This document shows, in pieces, positions 16,850 to 25,253 of a DNA stretch of 64,000 nucleotides. Under the pieces are notes generated by a model. The model was not told the DNA's origin and searched no databases. It saw only the letters and a program-made list of their open reading frames with translations. Within the stretch, counting starts at the first letter, position 1, and the number at the start of each line of letters is the position of its first letter. Location: contig NZ_JBHMFT010000005.1 in assembly GCF_051433195.1 (NCBI RefSeq), positions 228,636 to 292,635 on the forward strand. Reading direction: 5' to 3'. The position numbers and the translations under genes are program-made. The stretch is from Falsiroseomonas sp051433195 (GTDB lineage Bacteria; Pseudomonadota; Alphaproteobacteria; Acetobacterales; Acetobacteraceae).

Positions 16850-19045
16850 ATGAACGCCATCCGCAATCCGTCGCGTCGCGGTGTCCTCGGCACCGCAGCC
16901 GCCGCCGCCGGCGCCTTCACCCTCGGCTTCCGCATCCCGATGCCCGGGGAGGCCGCGGCGCAAGCGGCCCCCATTTCGCCCGAGGTCAATGCCTGGGTCG
17001 TCGTCAAGCCGGACGACACCGTCGTCATCCGCATCGCCCGGTCCGAGATGGGCCAGGGCACGCTGACCGGGCTGGCGCAGCTGGTCGCGGAGGAATTGGA
17101 GTGCGACTGGGCCAAGGTCACCACGGAATACCCGACGCCCGGCCAGAACCTGGCGCGCGGCCGCATCTGGGGCAACATGTCGACCGGCGGCAGCCGCGGC
17201 ATTCGTGACAGCCACGACTACGTCCGCAAGGGCGGCGCCGCGGCGCGCATGATGCTGGTGCAGGCCGCCGCCAATGCGTGGTCCGTGCCGGTCGGCGAAT
17301 GCCACGCCGCCGCCAGCGTCATCACGCACGGGCCCAGCGGGCGCACCGTGACCTACGGCCAGGTGGCCGAGGCCGCCGGGCGACTGTCGGTGCCGACCGA
17401 CGTGACGTTGAAGAGCCCCGCTGAATGGAAGCTGGCGGGCAAGCCGGTGCCGCGTCTCGATACCGCGGCGAAGCTGAATGGCAGCCAGGTCTATGGCATG
17501 GACCTGAAGCTGCCGGGGATGCTGAACGCCGCGATCCACGCCTGCCCGGTCTTCGGCGGCAAGGTGCGCGCGATGGACAGCGCCGAGGCGGAGCGCATGC
17601 CGGGCGTGAAGCGCGTGCTGCGGGTCGGCGACTATGCGGTGGCGGTGGTCGCCGACACCTGGTGGCGCGCGAAGACGGCCCTCGATGCCGTCAAGATCAC
17701 CTGGGACGAGGGCGAGCACGCCCGCGCCTCCTCCGCCAGCTTCGAGGCGGTGATGCGGGAAGGGCTCGATGCGCCGCAGGCGGTCGTCGGCAACCGCAAC
17801 GGGGATGCCGCGGCCGCGCTGGCCGGGGCCGCGAAGCGCGTCGAGGCGGTGTATGGCTACCCGCACCAGAACCACGCCTGCATGGAGGTGATGAACGCCA
17901 CCGCCGTCTGGACGCCGGAGCGCTGCGAGGTCTGGACGCCGACGCAGAACGGGGAGGCCGCGCATGCCGCCGCGGCGGAGGCCGCCGGGCTGCCGCCGGC
18001 ACGGACGGAAATCCACAAGATCCACCTCGGCGGCGGCTTCGGCCGGCGCGGCGCGGTGCATGACTGGGTGCGCCAGGTGGTGGACATCGCCAAGCAGATG
18101 CCCGGCACGCCGGTGAAGCTGGTGTGGACGCGGGAGGAGGACATGCTGCAGGGCCGCTTCCACCCCGTCACCATGTGCAAGCTGGTGGGCGGGCTGGACG
18201 CGCAGGGCAATTTGACGGGCCTGACCATGCGCATCTCCGGCCAGTCCATCGTCGCCGGCATCTTCCCGCAGAACATCCGCGACGGCCGCGACCCGGTAGT
18301 GTTCCAGGGGCTGAACGCCAGCGGCGGGGAGGCCGATATCGGCTACACCTTCCCGAACCTGCTGATCGACCACGCCATGCGCAACCCGCATGTGCCGCCC
18401 GGCTTCTGGCGCGGGGTGAACCTGAACCAGAACGCCATCTACCTGGAATGCTTCCTGGACGAGTTGGCGCATGCCGCCGGCAAGGATCCGCTGGAGTTCC
18501 GCCGGGCGCTGATGGCGAACCACCCGAAGCACCTGGCAGTGCTGAACGCCGTCGCCGAACGCGCCGGCTGGGGCACGCCGGCGGCGCCCGTCAACGGACA
18601 GGCGGTGCATCGCGGCCTGTGCGTGACGCACGGCTTCGGCAGCTACGTCGCGGCCTGCGCCGAGGTTTCCGTGAGTGACGCCGGGGAGTTGAAGGTGCAC
18701 CGCATCGTGGCCGCCACCGATCCCGGCCACGCCGTGAACCCGCAGCAGATAGAGGCGCAGGTCGAAGGCTCCTTCGTCTATGGGCTTTCGGCCGCGCTGT
18801 ATGGCGCCTGCACGGTGAAGGATGGCCGTATCGAGCAGACCAACTTCGACACCTACCCGGTGATGCTCATGGCCGACATGCCGAAGGTCGAGAGCCTGAT
18901 CCTGCCCTCCGGCGGGTTCTGGGGTGGCGTCGGCGAGCCGACCATCGCGGTGGCGGCGCCGGCGGTGCTGAACGCGGTGTTCGCCGCGACCGGCAAGCGG
19001 GTGCGGTCCCTGCCCTTGCAGCAGGCCGATCTGCGGCGGACGTGA
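16850..19045 (+). CDS. Molybdopterin-binding subunit of a molybdenum hydroxylase (IorB-like)
   Basis: A 731-residue catalytic subunit. The Tat-type leader (NPSRRGVLGTAAAAAGAF) predicts export of the folded heterodimer. Family motifs include VRIARSEMGQGTLTGLAQLVAEEL, STGGSRGIRDS, HLGGGFGRRGAVHDWV and GFWRGVNLNQN, and the C-terminal GGFWGGVGEPTIAVAAPAVLNAV holds the catalytic Glu region. The enzyme would hydroxylate an N-heterocycle or oxidise an aldehyde at a Mo-MCD centre. GAGGAGG lies ten bases before the ATG. Its TGA stop overlaps the GTG of the cytochrome gene. Immediate coupling to a cytochrome suggests electrons enter the periplasmic respiratory chain. Confidence 0.92.
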   Translation: MNAIRNPSRRGVLGTAAAAAGAFTLGFRIPMPGEAAAQAAPISPEVNAWVVVKPDDTVVIRIARSEMGQGTLTGLAQLVAEELECDWAKVTTEYPTPGQNLARGRIWGNMSTGGSRGIRDSHDYVRKGGAAARMMLVQAAANAWSVPVGECHAAASVITHGPSGRTVTYGQVAEAAGRLSVPTDVTLKSPAEWKLAGKPVPRLDTAAKLNGSQVYGMDLKLPGMLNAAIHACPVFGGKVRAMDSAEAERMPGVKRVLRVGDYAVAVVADTWWRAKTALDAVKITWDEGEHARASSASFEAVMREGLDAPQAVVGNRNGDAAAALAGAAKRVEAVYGYPHQNHACMEVMNATAVWTPERCEVWTPTQNGEAAHAAAAEAAGLPPARTEIHKIHLGGGFGRRGAVHDWVRQVVDIAKQMPGTPVKLVWTREEDMLQGRFHPVTMCKLVGGLDAQGNLTGLTMRISGQSIVAGIFPQNIRDGRDPVVFQGLNASGGEADIGYTFPNLLIDHAMRNPHVPPGFWRGVNLNQNAIYLECFLDELAHAAGKDPLEFRRALMANHPKHLAVLNAVAERAGWGTPAAPVNGQAVHRGLCVTHGFGSYVAACAEVSVSDAGELKVHRIVAATDPGHAVNPQQIEAQVEGSFVYGLSAALYGACTVKDGRIEQTNFDTYPVMLMADMPKVESLILPSGGFWGGVGEPTIAVAAPAVLNAVFAATGKRVRSLPLQQADLRRT

Positions 19046-19311
19046 GGGCCTTCGCCCTGGCGGGTTTTTGCGCGTTCGCGGCGATATCCGCGAGCGCGTC
19101 GGAAGCGCCGCCCGGTGCGTCCGCCTGCCTCGGCTGCCATGGGCGGGAGGGGGCGGCCATCCCGTCCCTGCGCGGGCGGGATGCGGCGGCGGTGGCTGCG
19201 ATGATGCGCGCCTTCCGCGAGGGCACGCGGCCGGCGACGCTGATGGACCGGTTGGCCAAGGGATTTTCGGAGGCCGAAACGCAGGCCATCGCGGCGTGGA
19301 TCGTCCGGTGA
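19042..19311 (+). CDS. Small periplasmic cytochrome c (FccA/SoxE-like)
   Basis: An 89-residue protein with a signal peptide (MRAFALAGFCAFAAISASAS) and one haem site CLGCH at 29-33. Downstream, LMDRLAKGFSEAETQAIAAWI is the usual C-terminal helix of class I cytochromes. The GTG start overlaps the stop of the molybdopterin subunit (GTGA), and its own TGA overlaps the GTG of the flavoprotein. The order cytochrome-flavoprotein is that of fccAB/soxEF sulfide dehydrogenases. It may also accept electrons from the molybdenum hydroxylase, since it is translated between the two. Confidence 0.85.
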   Translation: MRAFALAGFCAFAAISASASEAPPGASACLGCHGREGAAIPSLRGRDAAAVAAMMRAFREGTRPATLMDRLAKGFSEAETQAIAAWIVR

Positions 19312-20546
19312 AGCTGTCGCGCCGCAGCCTCGCCGCGCTACTGCTGCCGGCGCCGGCGCTGGCGCAGGCGCGGCCCCGCGTGGTCGTCATCGGTGGCGGC
19401 TTCGGCGGCGCGAGTTGCGCCCGGGCGCTGCACGGCCATGCGCTGGACGTGACGCTGGTGGAGCCGAACGCCACCTACACCGCCTGCCCCTACAGCAATG
19501 CCGTGATCGCGGGACTGCGGCCAATGTCGGCGCAGCGTTTCGGCTACGACGCGCTGCGGGCACAGGGCATCGCGGTGGTGCAGCAGGCGGCGACGGGCGT
19601 GGACGCCACGGCGCGGCGCGTGACGCTCGGCGACGGCACGGTGCTGCCCTACGACCGATTGGTTCTGTCGCCCGGCGTGACGATGCGGTTCGACGCGCTG
19701 CCGGGCTATGACGAGGCCGCCGCCGCAACCCTGCCGCATGCCTGGAACGCCGGGGCGCAGACCGAATTGCTGCGACGCCAGCTTGTGGCGATGGCGGATG
19801 GCGGCACCGTCGTCATGGCCATCCCGGCCAACCCCTACCGCTGCCCGCCGGGGCCGTATGAGCGCGCCAGCCTCATCGCGCACTACCTCAAGCGCAAAAA
19901 GCCGCGGTCGAAGCTGATCGTGCTGGATGCGAAGGATGTGTTCTCCAAGCAGCGGCTGTTCGAGGCGGCCTGGGCGGCGCTGTATCCCGGGCTGCTGGAC
20001 TACGTGCCGCTTTCGATGGGCGGGCGCGTCACCGGCGTGAAGCCCGGCGAGCGCAGCGTGGTGACGGATTTCGGCGACCATGCCGGCGACGTGGTCAACG
20101 TCATCCCGCCGCAGCGCGCCGGGTCCATCGCGGAACAGGCGGGTGCCGCGGATCGCAGCGGCTGGTGCCCGATCGACCCGGCGAGCTTCGAATCGCGGCT
20201 GTTGCCCGGCGTGCATGTGATCGGCGATGCCGCCATCGCCGGCGCCATGCCGAAATCCGCCTTCGCCGCCAACGCCCAGGCGCGGGTTTGCGCGGCCGCC
20301 ATCGCGGCGCTGCTGCGGGATGCGCCGGTGCAGGCGCCGAAGCTGCTGAACACCTGTTACAGCCTGGTGGCGCCGGGCTACGGCATCTCCGTCGCGGGCG
20401 TCTACCAGCCCGCCAACGGGCTGCTGTCCGACGTGCCAGGTGCCGGGGGCACCAGCCCATTGGAGGCGCCGGCCGCGGTGCGGGAGGCCGAGGCGCGATA
20501 TGCCGAGGATTGGTTCGGGACCATCACGGCGGATGCGTTTGGCTAG
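19308..20546 (+). CDS. FAD flavoprotein of sulfide dehydrogenase type (FccB/SoxF)
   Basis: A 412-residue exported flavoprotein. A twin-arginine leader (KLSRRSLAALLLPAPALAQ) is followed by the FAD motif GGGFGG at 29-34. Cys60 (TACPYSN), Cys179 (YRCPPGPYERA) and the Cys in LNTCYSLVAPGYGISVAGVY match the flavocytochrome c sulfide dehydrogenase family and its C-terminal flavin-binding domain. It would oxidise sulfide or a polysulfide-like thiol, delivering electrons to the cytochrome encoded just upstream. The GTG start overlaps the cytochrome stop. It precedes soxXYZA, which supports a role in inorganic sulfur oxidation. Confidence 0.88.
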   Translation: MKLSRRSLAALLLPAPALAQARPRVVVIGGGFGGASCARALHGHALDVTLVEPNATYTACPYSNAVIAGLRPMSAQRFGYDALRAQGIAVVQQAATGVDATARRVTLGDGTVLPYDRLVLSPGVTMRFDALPGYDEAAAATLPHAWNAGAQTELLRRQLVAMADGGTVVMAIPANPYRCPPGPYERASLIAHYLKRKKPRSKLIVLDAKDVFSKQRLFEAAWAALYPGLLDYVPLSMGGRVTGVKPGERSVVTDFGDHAGDVVNVIPPQRAGSIAEQAGAADRSGWCPIDPASFESRLLPGVHVIGDAAIAGAMPKSAFAANAQARVCAAAIAALLRDAPVQAPKLLNTCYSLVAPGYGISVAGVYQPANGLLSDVPGAGGTSPLEAPAAVREAEARYAEDWFGTITADAFG

Positions 20547-20553
20547 GCGCGCG

Positions 20554-20597
20554 ACCCACCCTCACCCCGGCCCTCTCCCGCCCTGCGGGAGAGGGAG
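20554..20597. repeat. REP-like hairpin repeat between the flavoprotein gene and soxX
   Basis: The sequence CACCCTCACCCCGGCC leads into a perfect inverted repeat, CCCTCTCCCGC (20571-20581), loop CCT, GCGGGAGAGGG (20585-20595). This is the well-known intergenic repeat of many proteobacteria whose translation reads TLTPALSRPAGEG. Here it forms the only sizeable gap in an otherwise overlapping operon. The stem's GAGGG also serves as part of the soxX ribosome binding region, so folding could reduce downstream expression. Confidence 0.75.
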
Positions 20598-20610
20598 ATG
20601 GGCCTTCGCG

Positions 20611-21015
20611 ATGCTGGTGATGCTCGCGATGCCGGCCGCGGCGCAGGAGGATGCGATGCCGCATTCGCTGACCGGCGAGGCCGGCGACGCCGCGCGGGGG
20701 CGGGCCCTCGTGGCGGATCGCCAGCGCGGGCTGTGCCTGCTGTGTCATTCCGGGCCGTTCCCGGAGGAACCCTTCCAGGGCAACCTCGCCCCCAGCCTGG
20801 CCGGCGCCGGCAGCCGGTGGACCGAGGGCCAGCTGCGCCTGCGCCTGGTCGATGGCAAGCGCTTGAACCCGGACAGCATCATGCCCTCCTACTTCCGGAC
20901 GGAGGATCTCCACCGCGTCGGCCCGGCCTTCCAGGGCCGCACAATCCTGACGGCGGCGGAGATCGAGGATGTGCTGGCCTTCCTGATGACGCTGCGCGAA
21001 GAGGCTCCCCGATGA
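20611..21015 (+). CDS. soxX: SoxX, monohaem cytochrome c of the thiosulfate-oxidising SoxAX complex
   Basis: A 134-residue protein with a short signal peptide (MLVMLAMPAAAQ). The haem site CLLCH is at 42-46 (GLCLLCHSGPF) and the probable distal Met ligand lies in SIMPSYF (Met91). GNLAPSLAGAGSRWTEGQLRLRLVDG is characteristic of SoxX. It forms the SoxAX complex that oxidatively links thiosulfate to SoxY. The start was chosen because it begins the signal peptide and follows the purine-rich hairpin arm GAGGGAG. Its TGA overlaps the soxY ATG. Confidence 0.88.
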   Translation: MLVMLAMPAAAQEDAMPHSLTGEAGDAARGRALVADRQRGLCLLCHSGPFPEEPFQGNLAPSLAGAGSRWTEGQLRLRLVDGKRLNPDSIMPSYFRTEDLHRVGPAFQGRTILTAAEIEDVLAFLMTLREEAPR

Positions 21016-21449
21016 TCACGCCCCGCCGCCTGTTGCTTGCTTCACCAGCCCTGCTGCTGCTGCCGCGCGGTGTCCATGCGACGCCGGAGGACATGGCGGA
21101 GGCGGTGCGCGGCTTCACCGGCGGCGCGCCGATGACGCGCGGGCGGGTGGCGCTGGACATCTCGCCGCTGGTCGAGAACGGCAATACCGTGCCGCTCAGC
21201 GTCATCGTGGACAGCCCGATGACGGAGGCGGACCACGTGCGCGCCATCGCCGTCTTCAACGAACGCAACCCGCAGCCGCATGTCATCACCGCGCAGATCG
21301 GCCCGCGCGCCGGGCGGGCGATGCTGGCGACGCATATAAGGCTGGCGACGTCGCAGACCCTGCTGGCGGTGGCGTCGCTGTCGGATGGCAGCTTCTGGTC
21401 GGACCAGGCGCAGGTGGTCGTCACCCTCGCCGCCTGCATCGAGGGCTGA
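21012..21449 (+). CDS. soxY: SoxY, sulfur carrier protein, with a non-canonical C-terminus
   Basis: A 145-residue protein. A twin-Arg leader (MITPRRLLLASPALLLLPRG) indicates Tat export, as for known SoxY. The core ISPLVENGNTVPLSVIVDSPM and VRAIAVFNERNPQPHVITAQIGP are typical SoxY. The chain ends TLAACIEG, so the carrier cysteine (Cys142) is there but the flexible GGCGG arm is replaced by AACIEG. SoxY carries sulfur intermediates on that Cys while SoxAX and SoxB act. The overlapping start couples it to soxX; soxZ follows at once. Confidence 0.88.
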   Translation: MITPRRLLLASPALLLLPRGVHATPEDMAEAVRGFTGGAPMTRGRVALDISPLVENGNTVPLSVIVDSPMTEADHVRAIAVFNERNPQPHVITAQIGPRAGRAMLATHIRLATSQTLLAVASLSDGSFWSDQAQVVVTLAACIEG

Positions 21450-21452
21450 GAC

Positions 21453-21773
21453 ATGGCACGCGTCCTGCTGAACGTCCCCCGCACCGCCGCACGCGGCGAC
21501 ATCATCACCATCCGCACGCTGATCCAGCACACGATGGAAACCGGCTACCGGCCGGATGCCAGCGGCGTGGTGGCACCGCGCGACATCATCCGCCGCTTCA
21601 CCTGCCGCTACGACGGCGAGGTCGTGTTCCAGGCCGAGCTGTCGCCGGCCATCGCCGCCAACCCCTTCCTGTCCTTCAGCACGGTCGCGACGCGCAGCGG
21701 CACGGTCGAGATGACCTGGGAAGGCGACAACGGCTTCGCCCAGACCGAGACGCGCGAATTGACGGTGACATGA
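21453..21773 (+). CDS. soxZ: SoxZ, partner of the SoxY sulfur carrier
   Basis: A 106-residue protein without a leader, as expected, because SoxZ is exported with SoxY. The N-terminus RVLLNVPRTAARGDIITIRTLIQHTMETGYR and the ending SGTVEMTWEGDNGFAQTETRELTV are diagnostic. It forms the SoxYZ heterodimer that presents sulfur intermediates in the periplasm. It lies three bases after soxY and overlaps soxA by ATGA. Confidence 0.92.
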   Translation: MARVLLNVPRTAARGDIITIRTLIQHTMETGYRPDASGVVAPRDIIRRFTCRYDGEVVFQAELSPAIAANPFLSFSTVATRSGTVEMTWEGDNGFAQTETRELTVT

Positions 21774-22516
21774 TCCGCGCGGCGCTGCTGCTGGCGGTGC
21801 TCGCCGGGCCGGCCGCAGCGCAGGAGCGGCGCTCCGGCTTCGAGGACATGGCGCGCGAGACCCAGGCGATGCAGCGCGACGACACCAGCAATCCCGGCAT
21901 GCTCTGGGTGCTGGAGGGCGAGGAGCTGTTCCGGCAGCCCGCCGGCCCCGCCGGCCAGTCCTGCGCCTCCTGCCATGCGGAGGGCACGCTGCGGGGCGTC
22001 GCGGCGCGCTACCCGGCCTGGGATGGTGCGGGCCACGCGCCGATCGACCTCGCCGGACGCATCGCGCAGTGCCGGGTGGAACGCCAGGGCGCGGCGCCGC
22101 TGGCGCGCGAAAGCCAGGGGTTGCTCGCACTGTCGGCCTATGTCGGAGAGCAGTCGCGCGGCCTGCCCATCGCCCCGCCGGCAGACCCGCGGCTGAATGC
22201 GGCGCGGGCGCAGGGCGCGGCGCTGTGGGCGGAACGGCGCGGGCAGCTCGACCTGTCCTGCGCGCAGTGCCACGACGACAATGCCGGGCGGCGGCTGGCC
22301 GGCAGCGTCATCCCGCAGGCGCATCCCACGGGCTACCCGCTGTACCGGCTGGAATGGCAGGCGCTGGGCTCGCTGCAACGGCGCCTGCGCGGCTGCATGA
22401 CCGGCGTGCGGGCCGCGCCCTTCGCCTATGGCGCGGCGGAATATGTTGCCATCGAAGCCTTCCTGATGTCGCGTGCCGCCGGCCTTGCGGTGGAAACGCC
22501 GGCCGTGCGGCCCTGA
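21770..22516 (+). CDS. soxA: SoxA, dihaem cytochrome c subunit of SoxAX
   Basis: A 248-residue exported cytochrome. The signal peptide (MIRAALLLAVLAGPAAAQ) is followed by haem sites CASCH (65-69) and CAQCH (164-168). The active-site cysteine lies in RLRGCMTGVRA (Cys209), which becomes the Cys-persulfide haem ligand in SoxA. NPGMLWVLEGEELF and GQLDLSCAQCHDDNAGRRLAGSVIPQAHPTGYP are typical. SoxAX attaches thiosulfate to SoxY. It is the last gene of the operon. soxB and soxCD are not in this window, so the pathway would need soxB elsewhere. The stop abuts the convergent esterase stop (TGACTCA). Confidence 0.92.
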   Translation: MIRAALLLAVLAGPAAAQERRSGFEDMARETQAMQRDDTSNPGMLWVLEGEELFRQPAGPAGQSCASCHAEGTLRGVAARYPAWDGAGHAPIDLAGRIAQCRVERQGAAPLARESQGLLALSAYVGEQSRGLPIAPPADPRLNAARAQGAALWAERRGQLDLSCAQCHDDNAGRRLAGSVIPQAHPTGYPLYRLEWQALGSLQRRLRGCMTGVRAAPFAYGAAEYVAIEAFLMSRAAGLAVETPAVRP

Positions 22517-22517
22517 C

Positions 22518-23456
22518 TCAGGCCAGCGCGCGCCGCAGCGCGAGGCCGGCAGCGTCGATCAGGTCCAGCGCGGGGCGCACGATGGCGCCCATGGTCAGCG
22601 CGCCGTGCAGCAGGTCCGCGACATGCAGGTGGGCCACGGGCACGCCCTCCCGCTCCAGTCGCTGCGCATAGTCGCGGCCCTCGTCGCAGAGCGGGTCGTG
22701 GCCCACGGTCAGCACGAAGGCGGGCGCAGTGCCGGCGAGCGTCGCGGCGCGCAGCGGCGAGGCGCGCCAATCCGGCCAATGCGCTTGCTGCGGCGCGTAG
22801 CGGTCGCGGAACCAGCGCATGCCGGCGGCGGTCAGCGGCAGGCCGCTGGTGAAGCGGGCGTGGCTGTCATGGCCCTGCGCCATGTCGGTGACGGGGTACA
22901 GCAGCATCTGGAAGCGCAGCGGCGGCAGCGCGCCGTCGCGGGCCATCAGTGCGGCGACGGCGGCCAGGTTGCCGCCGGCGCTGTCGCCGCCCACGGCGAG
23001 CTGCGTGGCGTCGATGCCGAGCGCGGGCGCGTTCGCCGCGGCATGGGCAATGGCCTCGGCATAGTCGTCGATGGCGGCGGGAAACGGATGCTCCGGCGCC
23101 AGGCGGTACTCCACCGCCAGCACAGCGCAGCCCGACGCATTGGCGAGGCTGCGCGCCAGGTGGTCATGCGTCGCGAGATCGCCGAACACCCAGCCGCCAC
23201 CATGCGCGAAGATGAGGCAGGGCAGGATGTCGCCGGCCGCGCAGCCGAGCGGGCGGTACAGCCGCAGCGCGATGCCGGATGGCAGGCGCAGGTCGCGAAC
23301 CTCCGCGACGTCGGGCGGTGGCGGTTGCAGCACGAGGCGCCCGGCGGCGAATTGCGCGCGGGCGGGCGCAGTCTCCATCGTCTCCAGCGGCTGCCGCCCG
23401 GCGGCGCGGATCATCTCGAGCAGCGTCAGGCAATCCGGATGCAGCGGTGCAGGCAT
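22518..23456 (-). CDS. Alpha/beta hydrolase, hormone-sensitive-lipase-type esterase
   Basis: A 312-residue cytoplasmic esterase. The oxyanion motif HGGGW is at 85-89, the nucleophile elbow GDSAGG at 157-162 (Ser159), the acid in VGHDPLCDEG, and the histidine in DLLHGALTM. It belongs to family IV (HSL) carboxylesterases. GGAGTGACGTGTCC before the ATG at 23456 supports this start over earlier in-frame ones. It lies downstream of a Baeyer-Villiger monooxygenase on the same strand. The pair could oxidise a ketone to an ester and hydrolyse it, a common catabolic pairing. Confidence 0.92.
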   Translation of the reverse strand: MPAPLHPDCLTLLEMIRAAGRQPLETMETAPARAQFAAGRLVLQPPPPDVAEVRDLRLPSGIALRLYRPLGCAAGDILPCLIFAHGGGWVFGDLATHDHLARSLANASGCAVLAVEYRLAPEHPFPAAIDDYAEAIAHAAANAPALGIDATQLAVGGDSAGGNLAAVAALMARDGALPPLRFQMLLYPVTDMAQGHDSHARFTSGLPLTAAGMRWFRDRYAPQQAHWPDWRASPLRAATLAGTAPAFVLTVGHDPLCDEGRDYAQRLEREGVPVAHLHVADLLHGALTMGAIVRPALDLIDAAGLALRRALA

Positions 23457-23493
23457 GGACACGTCACTCCTCGGGGCCGGCCCCGTTCCACCT

Positions 23494-25122
23494 TCAACCC
23501 AGCGCGAATCCGGCATAGCCACGCGCCGCGACGTCGTCGCAGATGCGGCGGTAATGCGCCATGCCGCCGGCATAGGGCATGAAGACGCGCGGCTTGCCCG
23601 GCACGTTGGCGCCGAGATACCAGGAGGAGGCGGCCTGCGGCAGCAGCGTCGCCTCGGCCGCCGCGTTCACCTGCGCCACCCACGCCTCCGCCGCCTCCGG
23701 CGTCGCCTCGATGCGGGCCACGCCGTCGGCGCGCAGGCGCGCGATGCAGTCGGTGATCCAGTCGACATGCTGTTCGATCGCCACGGGCATGTTGCACAGC
23801 ACGGAGGGGCTGCCAGGGCCGGTGATGGTGAACAGGTTCGGGAAGCCCGGCACGCCGAGGCCCAGATGGCTGCGCGGCCCCTCCGCCCAGGCGTCCCGCA
23901 GCAGAAGCCCGTCCCGCCCGCGGATGTCGATGCGCAGCAAGGGGCCGGTCATGGCGTCGAAGCCGGTGGCGAAGACGATGATGTCGAGCGGATATTCGGC
24001 CTCACTGGTCTGGATGCCGTTGCGGGTGATGCGCTGGATCGGCGCGCGGCGCGCATCCACGAGCGTCACGTTGGCGCGGTTGAAGGTCTCGAAGTAGTGG
24101 CTGTCGATCGGCGGGCGCTTGGCGGCGTAGGGGTGGTCGATATCCGCCAGCAGCGCGGCGGTGGCGGGGTCGCGGACGATCTGGTGGATCTTCGCCTTGA
24201 TGAACGATGCCGCCGTCTCATTCGCCTCCAGGTCGCTCAGCAGGTCCTTGAAGGTGGCGCGGAATTGCAGGCCGCCCTTGGCCCAGGCCGCCTCGTACAG
24301 CGCCTGGCGTTCCTCCGGCGTCGCGGCCAGGGCGGAGCGTTCGGAGATGCGGAAGGGATGACCGTTCGTGGTCTCGCGCATCGTGCGCTTGATCTCGTCG
24401 AAGGTCTCGCGAAGGTGGCGCCTGGCGTCCGGCGTCAGCGGCGCGTTCTGCGCCGGCACGCTGTAGTTGGCGGTGCGCTGGAACACCGTGAGGTGCGCGG
24501 CGGTCTCGGCGATGACGGGCGCGGCCTGGATGCCGGTGGAGCCGGTGCCGACGAGGCCGACGCGCCGGCCGCTGAAATCCACACCCTCATGCGGCCATTC
24601 GCCGGTGTGGAACCAACGGCCCTCGAACTGCTCCAGACCCTCGATGCGCGGCACGTTGGCGGTGGACAGGCAGCCGACGGCGGTGATGAGGTAGCGTGCC
24701 GCGATCTCCTCCCCCGCCTCGGTTCGCAGCCGCCAAAGATTCGCCTGCGCATCGTGATGCGCCGCGGTGACGCGGGTGCCGAGCCGGATGCGGCGCCGCA
24801 GGTCGAAGCGATCGGCCACGTGGTTGAGGTAGCGCATGATCTCGGGCTGCTCGGGGTAGCGTTCCGACCATTCCCATTCCGCGAGCAATTCGTCGGAGAA
24901 GGTGTAGCAGTAGGAATGGCTTTCGGAATCGCAGCGCGCGCCGGGATAGCGGTTCCAGTACCAGGTGCCGCCGACGCCCTCGCCGGCTTCCAGCACCTGC
25001 ACCGCCAGACCCAGACGGTCGCGCAGCGTATGCAGCTGGTACAGGCCGGAGAAGCCGGCGCCGATGATCACGGCATCGAGCGCACCCTGATGTGGGGTGC
25101 TGGAGGCATTGTGGTCGGGCAT
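23494..25122 (-). CDS. Flavin-containing Baeyer-Villiger monooxygenase
   Basis: A 542-residue class B flavoprotein monooxygenase. The FAD loop GAGFSG is at 21-26, the Baeyer-Villiger fingerprint FEGRWFHTGEW at 166-176 (F-x-G-x-x-x-H-x-x-x-W), and the NADPH loop GTGSTG at 192-197. VFATGFDAMTGPL near the C-terminus is also typical. It inserts oxygen next to a carbonyl using NADPH and O2. The start at MPDHNASS is favoured because FAD-domain similarity begins soon after. The esterase gene lies 37 bp downstream on the same strand and would open the ester or lactone product. Confidence 0.93.
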   Translation of the reverse strand: MPDHNASSTPHQGALDAVIIGAGFSGLYQLHTLRDRLGLAVQVLEAGEGVGGTWYWNRYPGARCDSESHSYCYTFSDELLAEWEWSERYPEQPEIMRYLNHVADRFDLRRRIRLGTRVTAAHHDAQANLWRLRTEAGEEIAARYLITAVGCLSTANVPRIEGLEQFEGRWFHTGEWPHEGVDFSGRRVGLVGTGSTGIQAAPVIAETAAHLTVFQRTANYSVPAQNAPLTPDARRHLRETFDEIKRTMRETTNGHPFRISERSALAATPEERQALYEAAWAKGGLQFRATFKDLLSDLEANETAASFIKAKIHQIVRDPATAALLADIDHPYAAKRPPIDSHYFETFNRANVTLVDARRAPIQRITRNGIQTSEAEYPLDIIVFATGFDAMTGPLLRIDIRGRDGLLLRDAWAEGPRSHLGLGVPGFPNLFTITGPGSPSVLCNMPVAIEQHVDWITDCIARLRADGVARIEATPEAAEAWVAQVNAAAEATLLPQAASSWYLGANVPGKPRVFMPYAGGMAHYRRICDDVAARGYAGFALG

Positions 25123-25253
25123 GGCTGGCGGAACCCTGCTGCGGGCGTGAATCCTGCGCCGAGGCGGCGGCTGCCGCAAGACAGTGCGTCTTTTCTTGCG
25201 GAGGACGCCCGGCGTTCCTACGGTGGCCGCGGGCAAACCGGGAGAGCAATGAC

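Noticed and set aside
16778..19474. A very long open frame (about 900 codons) on the minus strand under the molybdopterin subunit gene
   Set aside because: It is antisense to a well-supported gene, consists of low-complexity Arg/His/Gly-rich sequence, and has no family motifs. Long shadow frames are expected at this GC content.
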